DNA of 15,215 nucleotides, from NCBI GenBank assembly GCA_035299305.1, contig DATGWV010000379.1, positions 1 through 15,215 of the forward strand. Reading direction: 5' to 3'. The position numbers were made by a program, and so were the translations under genes. The number at the start of each line of letters is the position of its first letter. Position 1 is the stretch's first letter. Source of the DNA: BJHL01 sp035299305. GTDB taxonomy: Bacteria > Planctomycetota > Phycisphaerae > Phycisphaerales > UBA1924. Under the pieces are notes generated by a model. The model saw only the letters and a program-made list of their open reading frames with translations, searched no databases and had not been told where the DNA came from. Below are positions 7,401 through 13,844 of this stretch, one piece after another.

Positions 7401-10400
7401 TGACGCCTTCCTGACCGCTGGGGTTCTCCGTGATTTCGTAAACCTGGATACGCGGCGTGAGCGTGGCCGTCGTCGCATCGACGCGGAACTGCAGACGCTG
7501 GTACTCAGGGAACTCGAACTTGAAGACATCGGTGTCGCCGGGCTGGTTGATGCGACCCGGGACCGGCGTGGAGCCGGTGAAGTCGCTGAGGGAGACCTCG
7601 GTGGCGTTCCAGAACTTGTTCGCGTCGGCGTGATCGTCCGCGGCGGGCATGCCGAAGACTTCAAGCTGGTACGCACCTTCGCTGACGCCCTGGCCGTTGA
7701 CATCGATGCTGTAGACTTCGCCCGCGTTGACGGGGAAGGTCAGGAGCAGCGTGCCGCCGCCTTGCTGGATGCCAGCACCAACGTTCGCGCCGTTCTCACG
7801 GAAGACTTCGAACGAAGCGTTGAGCGTGGAGCCGTTGATGCGAGTCAGGCGGACCGACGCCGTGCCGGTGCCCGGCGCGGTGAAGGTGAAGGTGTCGAAG
7901 TCCTGCGGGTTGTTGGTGGGGGTGTTGTTGATGACGCCCGTGATCACGCCGCGGCCATTGCCCACGGTGCCGATTTCGTCGCCGATCGGAATAGGCGTCG
8001 CGGCTGCGATTGTGCCGGAATTGTCGTGGTCGTCCACGACGACGTTGCCGGATTCGAAGTCGGTGATCTGGTCACCCATGCCGTTGATGAGCAACTGGTA
8101 GCTGCCGAACGCGCGAGACCAATCGATCGTGTCGTTGGTGTTCGCGACGCGCAGATCGGGCTGACCCGGGGCGGGCGGCGCAACGCGACCGTTGCTCCAC
8201 TTCTGGCCGCTTTCGACCTGAATGAAGTAGATCTGACCAGCGACGACCGGGATGACAACGCGCGGGTCTTCGCGGCGGAATTGCGCGTCGAACGTGCCGA
8301 CACCGACAAAGTCGTCGAACTCGCCGACGGGCACGCCGCCGGGGAGCAGACGACCGTCGTTGCGATGCGCGAAGTTGTCGTCGTTGTAGCCGATCTGCGT
8401 GAAGTCGTTGGCGAAGACGCGGATCGCACCGTCGAAGCGGCTGTCGTAGGTCTTGGTCAGCGATTCATCAGTGGGGTTCCACGGACTGGTCGCGCCGCCA
8501 CCCGCGTTAGGACGCAGGCGCGCGCCACCTGCCGTCTGCTGGCCGTAAACGTCCTGCAACTGTGACGTGCCCAGACGGATTTCCGCAGCGCCGGTGAATT
8601 CGGCGCGGAAGAAGTAGAGGTCGGTGTCGTTGATGTCTTGGATGAGGCCCAAGCCGCCGGCGAAGGTTGCTCCACCATCGAGCGAGGGACGGATGAACGT
8701 GCCGGAGATGTCATGGCCCGTGACGTTCTGTGACGCCTGGTTGGGGTTGACAACGATGTCGGTATCGCCCGTCGCGAGCGTGCCACCGGTGCGAGCTTGC
8801 GTCGCGAGGTTGAACTGACCTTCATTCGCGGTTTCACGGAACGATCCACGAGCGCGACCCATGTTGTCGCGAACGCCGTCGTCATTGACATCCTGGCCGC
8901 CCGCGTCAGCGGTGATGCTGAACTGATAGCGACCGGTGCCACCGGCGGAAACTTCGAGGTAGTAGGTTTCACCGCCCCAGATGCGGCTCGCCGCTTCGTC
9001 GGGGAGAACGATGTCCTGCGGGAGTTGGGGCAGGGAGGCTGCGAGCGAAGGATCGACTGCGCCGGGAATGTCAGCAGTGGGATCGATCGTGTCGCTTTGA
9101 TAGAAGACCCGCCCTTGGCTATCGAGCAGTCGGATGAAGAAGTTGCCGGTGCTACCACCACCAAACACTGGATTCAGCGTGATGGCGAGTCGCGTCGCCG
9201 GACGGTCGTGGCGATCCCATTGGCCCAGAATGCCGTCGTCAAAGTCGCTCAACGCGAACACTGCAGCATCGGGGGCGGGATTGCCAAGGTTGGAAACGCC
9301 GCCAGCACCCACGTTGCCGACGGGGCGGAACGTGAAGAAGTCGTCGGGCGCGTTGGGGCCGGTTTCAGCCGCAAACTGCGCGATGTTGTTCGCGGGAATC
9401 GGCGGCTGCAGCGGGTTGGGCGGCTGAATCTCGGTGAACTGACCACCCAGGTACAGCACCTGCTGCTGGTTGCCCGAATCCAGCGCATCTTCGATGCCGG
9501 GTTCCTGCACGTCGTCGACTGCGCGGAGGCTGAAGACGGGGCCATCGGGCGTGCCGATGGTGCCCGGCTGTTGGTCCGTCGAGTAGGTGATGAGATTCGC
9601 GACAGTGGGATCGCCGCCGAAGACGAAGTCGCCACCGATCATCAGCACAGGATCGACCGTGCCGTTGTTGATGTCCGCGGGGTCAAATATCTCAAGCGCG
9701 CGGACTGCGCCGTCAAGGTCAGGCTGGCCGCTTTGCAGCTCGTTGCTGAAGGGGTTGCCGAACATGAGGCGCGGCGTGTACTGCTGGATCTGAGCATCCT
9801 GCAGCGTGTCAACGAAGCCCCAGAAGACGAGGTTCGACGAACGGCGCGGTTCATTCGCGAACGCCGGCGCGCCCGGCGGGGGATTGGGCACGGGCACGGA
9901 GTAGACGTAATCCGCGACGAAATCGCCGCCGATGACGAGCACCGAGAAGACGCCGCCTTCACCCAGGTCAAGGTCGGTGCCGGTGACATCGACGTCAAAG
10001 ACCTTGAGCGAGAAAACAGTGCCGTTGATCGTGTCAGTGGGCGTGGGCGTGCCCGTGTTGATCGAGTCGGTGCTGAACCCGTTGTAGCGGACGATGCCGC
10101 CGGTCATGGCGCCGCCGATGTACAGCGACTCTGGCGGATCAACCGGATCGGGCACCGCACCGAGCACGGGCGGGCCAGCTTGGAAGTCGCGTTCGTCGCC
10201 AGCGTCTTCGGCGTCGTACACGGCGAAGGCAAAGACCTCGCCGTCGGTCTCGAGTCCTGCGTTGGTGCCGAACCATGCGCCAAACTGCGGATCAAAGAAG
10301 GCGACGTTCGCCGCAGCAGTGCCGCCAATATCGTCGAACAAACCGCCGATGAAGAGGCTCTCGCCGAAGGGGATTTCAGCTTGTGTGAGTGGGGGACCAT

Positions 10401-12540
10401 CGCCCGTGCCGTCCGGATCGAACGGTTCCGGGTCGTACGTTTCGATGACGTTGACGGGGCCGGAGGCTCCGCCCAGCGCGTCGCTCCACACATACGTTCC
10501 GAGCTGCGCGTTGAACGCCCAGATCGCGAGGTTGTTGACAGTCGCGAGTGACGTCGGATCCGTGGGATCGGCGAGGAAGTTGAGCGTGAAGTCACCACCC
10601 ACGACGAGAATGGGGCGCTGGCCGGGACCGGGCGTCCAGTTGAAGAGCGCTCGGACTTCAGCACGATCCGTGGCGGCCGTGTCTTCGTTGTTCACGAAGC
10701 CCAGTTGAACGGGACCGTTGGGACCTTGGACAACATTCTGGTTGCCGGTGAACCAGTAGTCAGCCGCATCCCAGATCGTCAGGTTGCGCGAATCAACGGG
10801 GAAGGCAGAGCCAGGTTCGGCGCGGCCGAAGTCACCACCGATGTAGAGAGCAGTGCCCGCGTTGTCGTCATTGCCGTCGTAGCTGTCGAGCATGTCGTAC
10901 GGCGCGGTGAACTGGAAGAGGTCGGTGTCGCCGGCTTGGTAGATGCGGCCTTCACCGGTCGCGGTCGTGACCCAGTTGCGGTCGCGAACGGGGTTGCCGA
11001 AGACGTCAAAGGTGAGCGTGGGCGTGCCGAAGGGCAGAGGCGTCGCGTCTTCGAGATCGCGGTTGGTGTTCTGACCCGTGCCGAAGGGGCTGTCGAGATG
11101 GTCGTCGTTCTGCTGATTGGCGGCGGTCGAGAAGGTGTGGTTGGCTTCGATGAAGAGCTGGAACTGCACGCCGTTGTTGGCGGCAAAACCGTCGACGATC
11201 ACGAAGTAGCGTTCGTTGCCGACGAGTTCAACTTCAAGCTGCGGCACAAGACCGGAGAAGTTGTTGTTGAAGGCGATCTGCTGGCCCGCCGCGTTGTAGA
11301 GGCGCAGCGCAGGATCGGTCACGGGCGAGAGGCCAGTGGGCGTCGCGGTGATGATGGCCCGGCCGCTGCCTTGCGCCACGAACGAGAAGCTCTCGCTCTG
11401 GAAGGTGGGGGGGTTGGTGTTGGGAGCCGGCACCGGATCGGGCGCGGGGTTGGCGGGGTCGAAGCCGTCGAACGCGTCGTTGATCGCCGGGCTGCGGCGC
11501 GTGAGCGGATCGAGCTGCACGGGCGTCGCGATCGCGTCGAGGACGAGATAGAACGCGCCGGTGGCGAGGCGGATGTTGTTGGTGCGCACTTCGTCGCTGC
11601 GCACGCGGATAAAGAACTGCTCGTTGGGGCGAGCGCGGAACGTGACAAACGCGTCGTTGAAACGACCGGTCTGCTCGTCGCTGGTCACCAGCGTGCCCGA
11701 CGCGTTGTACACGTCAATGTGCGTGTCGAGGCGGTTGATGAGCTGGCTCTCAGCGCCTTGAGCGTTCACGGTGACGAGGCTGTTCCACTCGTTACCGGCG
11801 GGGACGGTGAACGTGTAAACGATTTCGTCCTGACGCAGGCGGTTGTTGACGGGGCCAAGGCCGCCCAATTGACCGACGATGGCCTGCGGACCGACCGGCG
11901 GCTGCGCGCCAGCATCGGGAACCGGTGAACCTGGAGCGCGAGCGATGCCCGTCACGGTGGGCTGATCGCCGCCAATGTCAAACGTGGCGTTGGTGGCGCG
12001 AAGGCGCAGCGTGTATGTGCCCTGCGGTGAGCCGGCGTCGCTCTTCACGACGATGCGATACTCAGTGCCCGCCGTCGCGACAAAGCCAGCCCAGCCATCG
12101 CGCTGGAAGCCGCTGGTGAGGGTGCCGTTGTTGGTACCGCTGGCGATGAGCGTGGTGCCTGCGGCGTTCCACACTTCCACTGCGGTGTCGAGGTTGCTGA
12201 TGGCGGTTTCGTTGGACGTGTCGCCCAGCACCGTGACAAAGCCCGCCGCAGGAGCGACGAAGCGATAGGTGTCGTTGTTGGTGTTGACGAGCGCGGGATT
12301 GATGTTGCCCGCAACGACGACGCGGCCATCCGCATCGGGATTGGGCAGCGGAAGCGGATTGAGGAAGCTGCCTTCAAGCAGCTGGCGCGGTTCGAGGTGC
12401 TCGAGCTTGTCGTGCGAACCCGAGCTCAGGCCCAAGGCCCGGCCCATCGCGCGCGACAGAAGCGAGGTCAACGAACTCCCGCGCGTACGCGTCATGCGGC
12501 GGCGAAGGGAAAGGGTCGAACGAATGTCCCTGCTATCCAT
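4432..12540 (-). CDS. Giant LEPR-XLL multi-PPC surface/secreted protein with an embedded beta-propeller
   Basis: The protein has 2,702 residues from ATG 12540, chosen for GTGGAG six bases upstream; an upstream ATG at 12585 adds 15 codons but lacks a ribosome site. LEPRQLL (49-55) marks the planctomycete LEPR-XLL group. PPC-like (bacterial pre-peptidase C-terminal) beta-sandwich modules follow at about 70-182, 225-335, 380-465, 495-1213 (split), 1240-1487, 1500-1631, 1635-1782, 1785-1932, 1936-2075 and 2087-2215. They show DTDxFxFTxP openings and YFVxVDG closings, and several begin with a DDH linker. The split module carries seven propeller-type repeats (about 550-1102). Two DxNxDGxxD loops suggest calcium binding. 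After a Gly8 linker (2078-2085), four related F/WxNP modules (2221-2702) end the protein. No protease, dockerin, PEP-CTERM or hydrophobic anchor is seen. A structural, adhesive or surface role is inferred; binding partners are unknown. Confidence 0.9.
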   Translation of the reverse strand: MDSRDIRSTLSLRRRMTRTRGSSLTSLLSRAMGRALGLSSGSHDKLEHLEPRQLLEGSFLNPLPLPNPDADGRVVVAGNINPALVNTNNDTYRFVAPAAGFVTVLGDTSNETAISNLDTAVEVWNAAGTTLIASGTNNGTLTSGFQRDGWAGFVATAGTEYRIVVKSDAGSPQGTYTLRLRATNATFDIGGDQPTVTGIARAPGSPVPDAGAQPPVGPQAIVGQLGGLGPVNNRLRQDEIVYTFTVPAGNEWNSLVTVNAQGAESQLINRLDTHIDVYNASGTLVTSDEQTGRFNDAFVTFRARPNEQFFIRVRSDEVRTNNIRLATGAFYLVLDAIATPVQLDPLTRRSPAINDAFDGFDPANPAPDPVPAPNTNPPTFQSESFSFVAQGSGRAIITATPTGLSPVTDPALRLYNAAGQQIAFNNNFSGLVPQLEVELVGNERYFVIVDGFAANNGVQFQLFIEANHTFSTAANQQNDDHLDSPFGTGQNTNRDLEDATPLPFGTPTLTFDVFGNPVRDRNWVTTATGEGRIYQAGDTDLFQFTAPYDMLDSYDGNDDNAGTALYIGGDFGRAEPGSAFPVDSRNLTIWDAADYWFTGNQNVVQGPNGPVQLGFVNNEDTAATDRAEVRALFNWTPGPGQRPILVVGGDFTLNFLADPTDPTSLATVNNLAIWAFNAQLGTYVWSDALGGASGPVNVIETYDPEPFDPDGTGDGPPLTQAEIPFGESLFIGGLFDDIGGTAAANVAFFDPQFGAWFGTNAGLETDGEVFAFAVYDAEDAGDERDFQAGPPVLGAVPDPVDPPESLYIGGAMTGGIVRYNGFSTDSINTGTPTPTDTINGTVFSLKVFDVDVTGTDLDLGEGGVFSVLVIGGDFVADYVYSVPVPNPPPGAPAFANEPRRSSNLVFWGFVDTLQDAQIQQYTPRLMFGNPFSNELQSGQPDLDGAVRALEIFDPADINNGTVDPVLMIGGDFVFGGDPTVANLITYSTDQQPGTIGTPDGPVFSLRAVDDVQEPGIEDALDSGNQQQVLYLGGQFTEIQPPNPLQPPIPANNIAQFAAETGPNAPDDFFTFRPVGNVGAGGVSNLGNPAPDAAVFALSDFDDGILGQWDRHDRPATRLAITLNPVFGGGSTGNFFIRLLDSQGRVFYQSDTIDPTADIPGAVDPSLAASLPQLPQDIVLPDEAASRIWGGETYYLEVSAGGTGRYQFSITADAGGQDVNDDGVRDNMGRARGSFRETANEGQFNLATQARTGGTLATGDTDIVVNPNQASQNVTGHDISGTFIRPSLDGGATFAGGLGLIQDINDTDLYFFRAEFTGAAEIRLGTSQLQDVYGQQTAGGARLRPNAGGGATSPWNPTDESLTKTYDSRFDGAIRVFANDFTQIGYNDDNFAHRNDGRLLPGGVPVGEFDDFVGVGTFDAQFRREDPRVVIPVVAGQIYFIQVESGQKWSNGRVAPPAPGQPDLRVANTNDTIDWSRAFGSYQLLINGMGDQITDFESGNVVVDDHDNSGTIAAATPIPIGDEIGTVGNGRGVITGVINNTPTNNPQDFDTFTFTAPGTGTASVRLTRINGSTLNASFEVFRENGANVGAGIQQGGGTLLLTFPVNAGEVYSIDVNGQGVSEGAYQLEVFGMPAADDHADANKFWNATEVSLSDFTGSTPVPGRINQPGDTDVFKFEFPEYQRLQFRVDATTATLTPRIQVYEITENPSGQEGVIRMRVGVGEGFTPPNSPNASATTLASVTPARTRGNVDDGDFREYRYYYVVVEGTNNISDFGDYNLIITSDPTDDHPDADTNGDGNFDNGQASQATPIVLDSLSGTGIAPGNIELNGDTDLLRFTLPAEGNVSVTLTRVTDSFLRARLSLLKLNNDGSFTVLAQSTMPDSLASVSIVSAFDSSTLANVSRGDDIYIAVDAVGAGTNTQLGTTGAYSLAISAPPLDDHANRTEWELATIIPIDGTTGRGQIGSDIPDNITNPRINPNNDDDLFTFTVLNAGVHNITLTPFISTLGTLATRIRVYRDDGSSNFTLVGTATSSAAGQAAAFTVNNATAGQRYFVLVDALGLAGASPVGEYRVTVQGPAGGGGGGGGTDPSFIDFNNPTTVVLNTRTGDGSSLGSTTNPQASIIQPAGDRDLYAFTTAAAGRVFLRLSTPAGSTLDAQIQVLRDNGDGTRTVIATDADGLPGSTAQLSFGSPANVRYFVIVDGLGESVGGYQLDIQTEAAVKRLVYPEGFSSDTVSEFVPIVNPNVFPVDFRLTLYYDDGTAPTQLPGGTMLPNSRDGYTITAVINGQIVRAPGVIPNKPYSVVLEWTVPSQYVNSQGQIVPVDPATIQPLGATLSHYDFGSSTGDAFTETVATTWNFPRVERNPGAALNFILFWNPHNYEVDVTLTGYLADGSRVTLPEVRRVRPLGREGFSINDFAQLGTGIFGAQINATPVASDAQLAVQPFEGVVASITAYRFGGGNESAFGALGDAQGGTTKGAVTNITNGNGVSSEITFFNPSTSPATVNLSATYIRNNITASQRTIQVPAGRSVTVTGASLGLVAGDAAGIRYTSDLPVSVLSYQSQRGDADASTTQYQAGTRFFFGDAFINGATAGRLYFETLYFYNPTSVANNATVNILFYNEPGTTNPRANTSVNISIPANGFQQLRLHELQAIVGGGLPSFFAIDITGALPFQVTMEHYDLFLGGGWSAAPVPFGIKTPVASI
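4435..5880 (-). repeat. Four related C-terminal modules of the giant protein
   Basis: Each module has a hydrophobic strand ending in NP followed by a strand and turn: VPIVNPNVFPVDFRLTLYYD, FILFWNPHNYEVDVTLTGYL, ITFFNPSTSPATVNLSATYI and LYFYNPTSVANNATVNILFY, beginning near residues 2236, 2369, 2491 and 2600. Each also has a later S/T-x-Y-type strand (LSHYDFG, ITAYRFG, VLSYQSQ, MEHYDLF). They look like tandem beta-sandwiches of 105-135 residues. I do not recognise a named family. Confidence 0.55.
6286..6309 (-). repeat. Poly-glycine codon run (GGC/GGT x8)
   Basis: Eight glycine codons, seven GGC and one GGT, form a flexible hinge (residues 2078-2085) before the last PPC-like module. The trinucleotide run could change length by slippage in whole codons without breaking the frame. 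Confidence 0.85.
7141..7167 (-). other. Calcium-loop-like motif 2 in the giant protein
   Basis: Residues 1792-1800 read DTNGDGNFD, a second exact DxNxDGxxD motif, in the DDH linker between two PPC modules. It may rigidify that junction when calcium is bound. Confidence 0.6.
8866..8892 (-). other. Calcium-loop-like motif 1 in the giant protein
   Basis: Residues 1217-1225 read DVNDDGVRD, an exact DxNxDGxxD pattern as in thrombospondin type 3 and dockerin calcium loops. It sits directly after the split PPC module. Calcium binding is inferred from the pattern. Confidence 0.6.
9235..10893 (-). other. Seven-repeat beta-propeller region
   Basis: Seven LxIGGDF-like strands (LYIGGDF, LVVGGDF, LFIGGLF, LYIGGAM, LVIGGDF, LMIGGDF, LYLGGQF) begin at residues 565, 645, 729, 806, 868, 966 and 1029. 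Each is followed by an NLxxW/F/Y-type strand and a GxVxALxxFD-type strand. This is the pattern of delta-60/kelch-like propeller repeats. The lead-in segment YDMLDSYDG could supply a closing strand. Seven blades are inferred from the motif count. Confidence 0.7.
12376..12396 (-). other. LEPR-XLL motif
   Basis: These codons encode LEPRQLL at residues 49-55 of the giant protein, after an Arg/Ser-rich N-terminus without a classical hydrophobic signal core. The motif recurs near the N-terminus of large exported planctomycete proteins. Its role, possibly in export or processing, is not established. Confidence 0.85.
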
Positions 12541-12646
12541 AGTCGGCTCCACCGACGGACCATGTGCCAGTTCGTCATACGTCACGACGAACCAGCGTCC
12601 GCCAACATCATCAACCGAGTCGGCTCACGCTATCCCAACGTTGTCG

Positions 12647-12669
12647 GTTCGAGATTCCGCATCTCGAAC
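12647..12669 (-). repeat. Leader hairpin, 9-bp perfect stem
   Basis: GTTCGAGAT (12647-12655) pairs with ATCTCGAAC (12661-12669) across a 5-nt loop. It lies inside the predicted leader of the giant gene, about 107 nt before the start codon. There is no T run, so it is not a terminator. A regulatory or stabilising RNA structure, or a protein-binding dyad, is possible. Confidence 0.6.
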
Positions 12670-12702
12670 ACTCGCCCACCTGGGCTGCGTGCTCTCACAC
12701 GC

Positions 12703-12738
12703 GCCCCGGGCAAGGCCGGGGCTGTGCTTGGTCAGCAC
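12703..12738 (-). repeat. Two adjacent hairpins near the 5' end of the leader
   Basis: GCCCCGG/CCGGGGC (12703-12709 with 12716-12722, 6-nt loop) is a very stable all-GC 7-bp stem. One base away, GTGCT/AGCAC (12724-12728 with 12734-12738, 5-nt loop) forms a second. Neither is followed by T residues. Together they would cap the predicted leader transcript at its 5' end. Confidence 0.5.
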
Positions 12739-12766
12739 GGTAGCCCTCCGCCTGTTGGGACGTGAC

Positions 12767-12796
12767 AGGATACAAACTCCGGTGGGGGTCTGTCTA
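12767..12796 (-). promoter_or_regulatory. Probable promoter of the giant gene
   Basis: On the minus strand, TAGACA (12791-12796, 5/6 to TTGACA) is followed by an 18-bp spacer and TATCCT (12767-12772, 4/6). Transcription would start near 12760, giving an untranslated leader of about 220 nt to ATG 12540. Confidence 0.45.
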
Positions 12797-12849
12797 GTCC
12801 CCCCCTACCAAGATTGGACCAAATAACTTGGTCTTCGTCCGGTGGGGGT
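12778..12849. repeat. 12-bp G-rich direct repeat spaced 60 bp
   Basis: TCCGGTGGGGGT occurs at 12778-12789 and 12838-12849. The first copy lies in the predicted promoter spacer. The second continues into a G-rich run (12841-12856, runs of 2, 5, 4 and 2 G separated by T) that could form a G-quadruplex. The pair brackets the GACCAA dyad. Confidence 0.6.
12817..12833. promoter_or_regulatory. GACCAA-N5-TTGGTC dyad, possible operator
   Basis: A perfect 6-bp inverted repeat with a 5-bp AT-rich centre (ATAAC) lies in an otherwise G/C-tract-rich region. Its centre is about 65 bp upstream of the predicted transcription start of the giant gene, a usual position for an activator site. The sequence alone does not identify the regulator. 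Confidence 0.35.
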
Positions 12850-12902
12850 GGGGTGGACGTCTGCCCCCCGCTTGAAGCGCACCTTGGGCGCGTCGAGGCT
12901 GT

Positions 12903-12941
12903 AACCCGTCGCCATCTATTCGCGATATGTCCGGACGGGTT
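12903..12941. repeat. Inverted repeat downstream of the racemase-like gene
   Basis: AACCCGTC (12903-12910) and GACGGGTT (12934-12941) are perfect inverted copies 23 nt apart, about 57 nt beyond the racemase-like stop. There is no T run, so it is at best a weak or Rho-assisted terminator, or a 3'-end stabilising hairpin. Confidence 0.35.
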
Positions 12942-12998
12942 GCCGACATTTCGTCGGCGGGGCCGCAAAGTGGCAGTTCGTGGCGGGCAGGTGCCCGA

Positions 12999-13706
12999 TT
13001 ACGTCGCGGTCGGAACCGTTCGCGCCACGGCGGCGTGGGCCAGCACTTCCGACGTGTCGTAGATAGGAAGCGGGCAATTGTCCTCGCCAATCACCAGCGG
13101 CAATTCGCTGCTGGCGAGAATCACGGCTTCGCAGCCGCCTTCGAGCATGTGCTGCACCATCGTCATGACGGCGTCGTGGCTCTCCGGGCGGGATTGGCCG
13201 TAAATGAGCTCTTCGAAAATGATGCGGTCGAGGCGCTCGGCTTCGCTTTCGCTGGGGGCGTGAACTTGAATGCCGCGAAGGCCCAGGTGCGTTTGATACG
13301 TCGAACTGCGCGTGACAAGTTTGGTGCCCAGAATGCCGACGGTGCGGCGATTGTCCTTGGCGAGTTGTTCGCCCACGAGTTCAGGAATCGTGAGCCAAGG
13401 GATCGGGCTGCCGACTTCAGCGAGTTGCACGCCATGCTGCACGGCGTTGTCGGCGGTCATGCAGATGCCCGCGCCGCAACGCGCAAGAATCTCCGCGCTC
13501 TTCCGCAACAGCTTTCCCACGCCGTGCCAGTCTTCCCGGCGAAGACAATCGATGTACGCAAAGAGCGGCTCGTTGTGAATGCTGATGCGCGGCTGCTGAT
13601 CGGGCGGGCGCATCGAGCCTGCGTGACGCATCACCAGGCGATAGAGAAGCGCGCAGCCTTCGGGACTGACGCCGACGATGCCGATGTGGTTGGTGGGGTT
13701 GGCCAT
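12999..13706 (-). CDS. Aspartate/glutamate racemase-fold protein without the usual catalytic cysteines
   Basis: The 235-residue protein has the Asp/Glu/hydantoin racemase superfamily layout: HIGIVGVSPEGCALLYRLVM at the N-terminus, SIHNEPLFAYI, SAEILARCGAGICMTADNAVQH in the first half-site, RRTVGILGTKLV opening the second lobe, and AVILASSELPLVI in the second half-site, ending DTSEVLAHAAV. Active members use one Cys per half-site (xCNTxH and GCTELP). Here these read TADNAVQH (84-91) and SSELPL (199-204), so both are replaced; Cys82 is four residues before Asp86 and might substitute. It may not be a racemase. The ATG at 13706 is preferred: an upstream TTG at 13754 overlaps the best -10-like box (13753-13758), so it would lie upstream of transcription. 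It is divergent from the HscB-like gene, 138 bp apart. Confidence 0.8.
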   Translation of the reverse strand: MANPTNHIGIVGVSPEGCALLYRLVMRHAGSMRPPDQQPRISIHNEPLFAYIDCLRREDWHGVGKLLRKSAEILARCGAGICMTADNAVQHGVQLAEVGSPIPWLTIPELVGEQLAKDNRRTVGILGTKLVTRSSTYQTHLGLRGIQVHAPSESEAERLDRIIFEELIYGQSRPESHDAVMTMVQHMLEGGCEAVILASSELPLVIGEDNCPLPIYDTSEVLAHAAVARTVPTAT

Positions 13707-13752
13707 AGTGCTCACGTCGCCTGTCCGCGTCTCCGCCCGCGAGTCAGGTATC

Positions 13753-13758
13753 AATATA
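13753..13758 (-). promoter_or_regulatory. -10-like box for the racemase-fold gene
   Basis: The minus strand reads TATATT (5/6 to TATAAT), 47 bp upstream of the ATG at 13706. No good -35 lies at 16-18 bp. The position argues against the upstream TTG start. Confidence 0.35.
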
Positions 13759-13830
13759 CGGAGTTGATCGCGCGGATGCGAGCAACATTTCAGAGAGTTC
13801 GGCTTTTCGGTCGTGCGCGGTCCAGTCCGT

Positions 13831-13836
13831 TATGAT
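13831..13836 (+). promoter_or_regulatory. -10-like box directly before the HscB-like gene
   Basis: TATGAT (5/6 to TATAAT) ends 8 bp before the ATG at 13845. Transcription would begin about 1-3 nt before the start codon, so the mRNA may be leaderless, which agrees with the absence of a Shine-Dalgarno. The -35 is weak. Confidence 0.4.
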
Positions 13837-13844
13837 CGCTATGT

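Larger units (their letters stand above)
12541..12998. other. Long gene-free regulatory region upstream of the giant gene
   Basis: This stretch of about 460 bp separates the giant gene from the racemase-like gene. It holds a probable promoter (12767-12796), a predicted 5' leader of about 220 nt with three hairpins, a GACCAA dyad (12817-12833), a 12-bp G-rich direct repeat, and an inverted repeat near the end of the racemase-like gene. Short open frames here show no family resemblance, and no tRNA or known riboswitch core is recognised. Confidence 0.6.

Noticed and set aside
6172..8565. A 797-codon open frame on the plus strand inside the giant gene
   Set aside because: It is an antisense shadow of GC-rich codons. 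The translation is low-complexity Arg/Val/Asp/Gly without domains, while the minus frame has clear module motifs.
8797..11928. Plus-strand open frames of 584 and 407 codons antisense to the giant gene
   Set aside because: They have the same low-complexity composition, no family resemblance and no promoter or ribosome site. The opposite strand carries the propeller and PPC repeats.
12541..12585. A 15-codon N-terminal extension of the giant protein (ATG 12585)
   Set aside because: There is no Shine-Dalgarno before it, whereas ATG 12540 has GTGGAG at good spacing. It remains possible.
12641..12669. A T-arm-like GGTTCGAGATTCC suggesting a tRNA
   Set aside because: The flanking bases do not pair as a T-stem on either strand, and no acceptor, D or anticodon arms can be drawn. 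It is part of a simple 9-bp hairpin.
12778..12849. The spaced G-rich repeats as the start of a CRISPR array or as insertion-sequence ends
   Set aside because: There are only two copies, in direct orientation, with no further units, no cas genes and no transposase or target duplication.
13707..13754. A 16-codon longer start (TTG 13754) for the racemase-fold gene
   Set aside because: The TTG overlaps the best -10-like box and has no ribosome site; the ATG at 13706 begins directly before the conserved HIGIVG strand.
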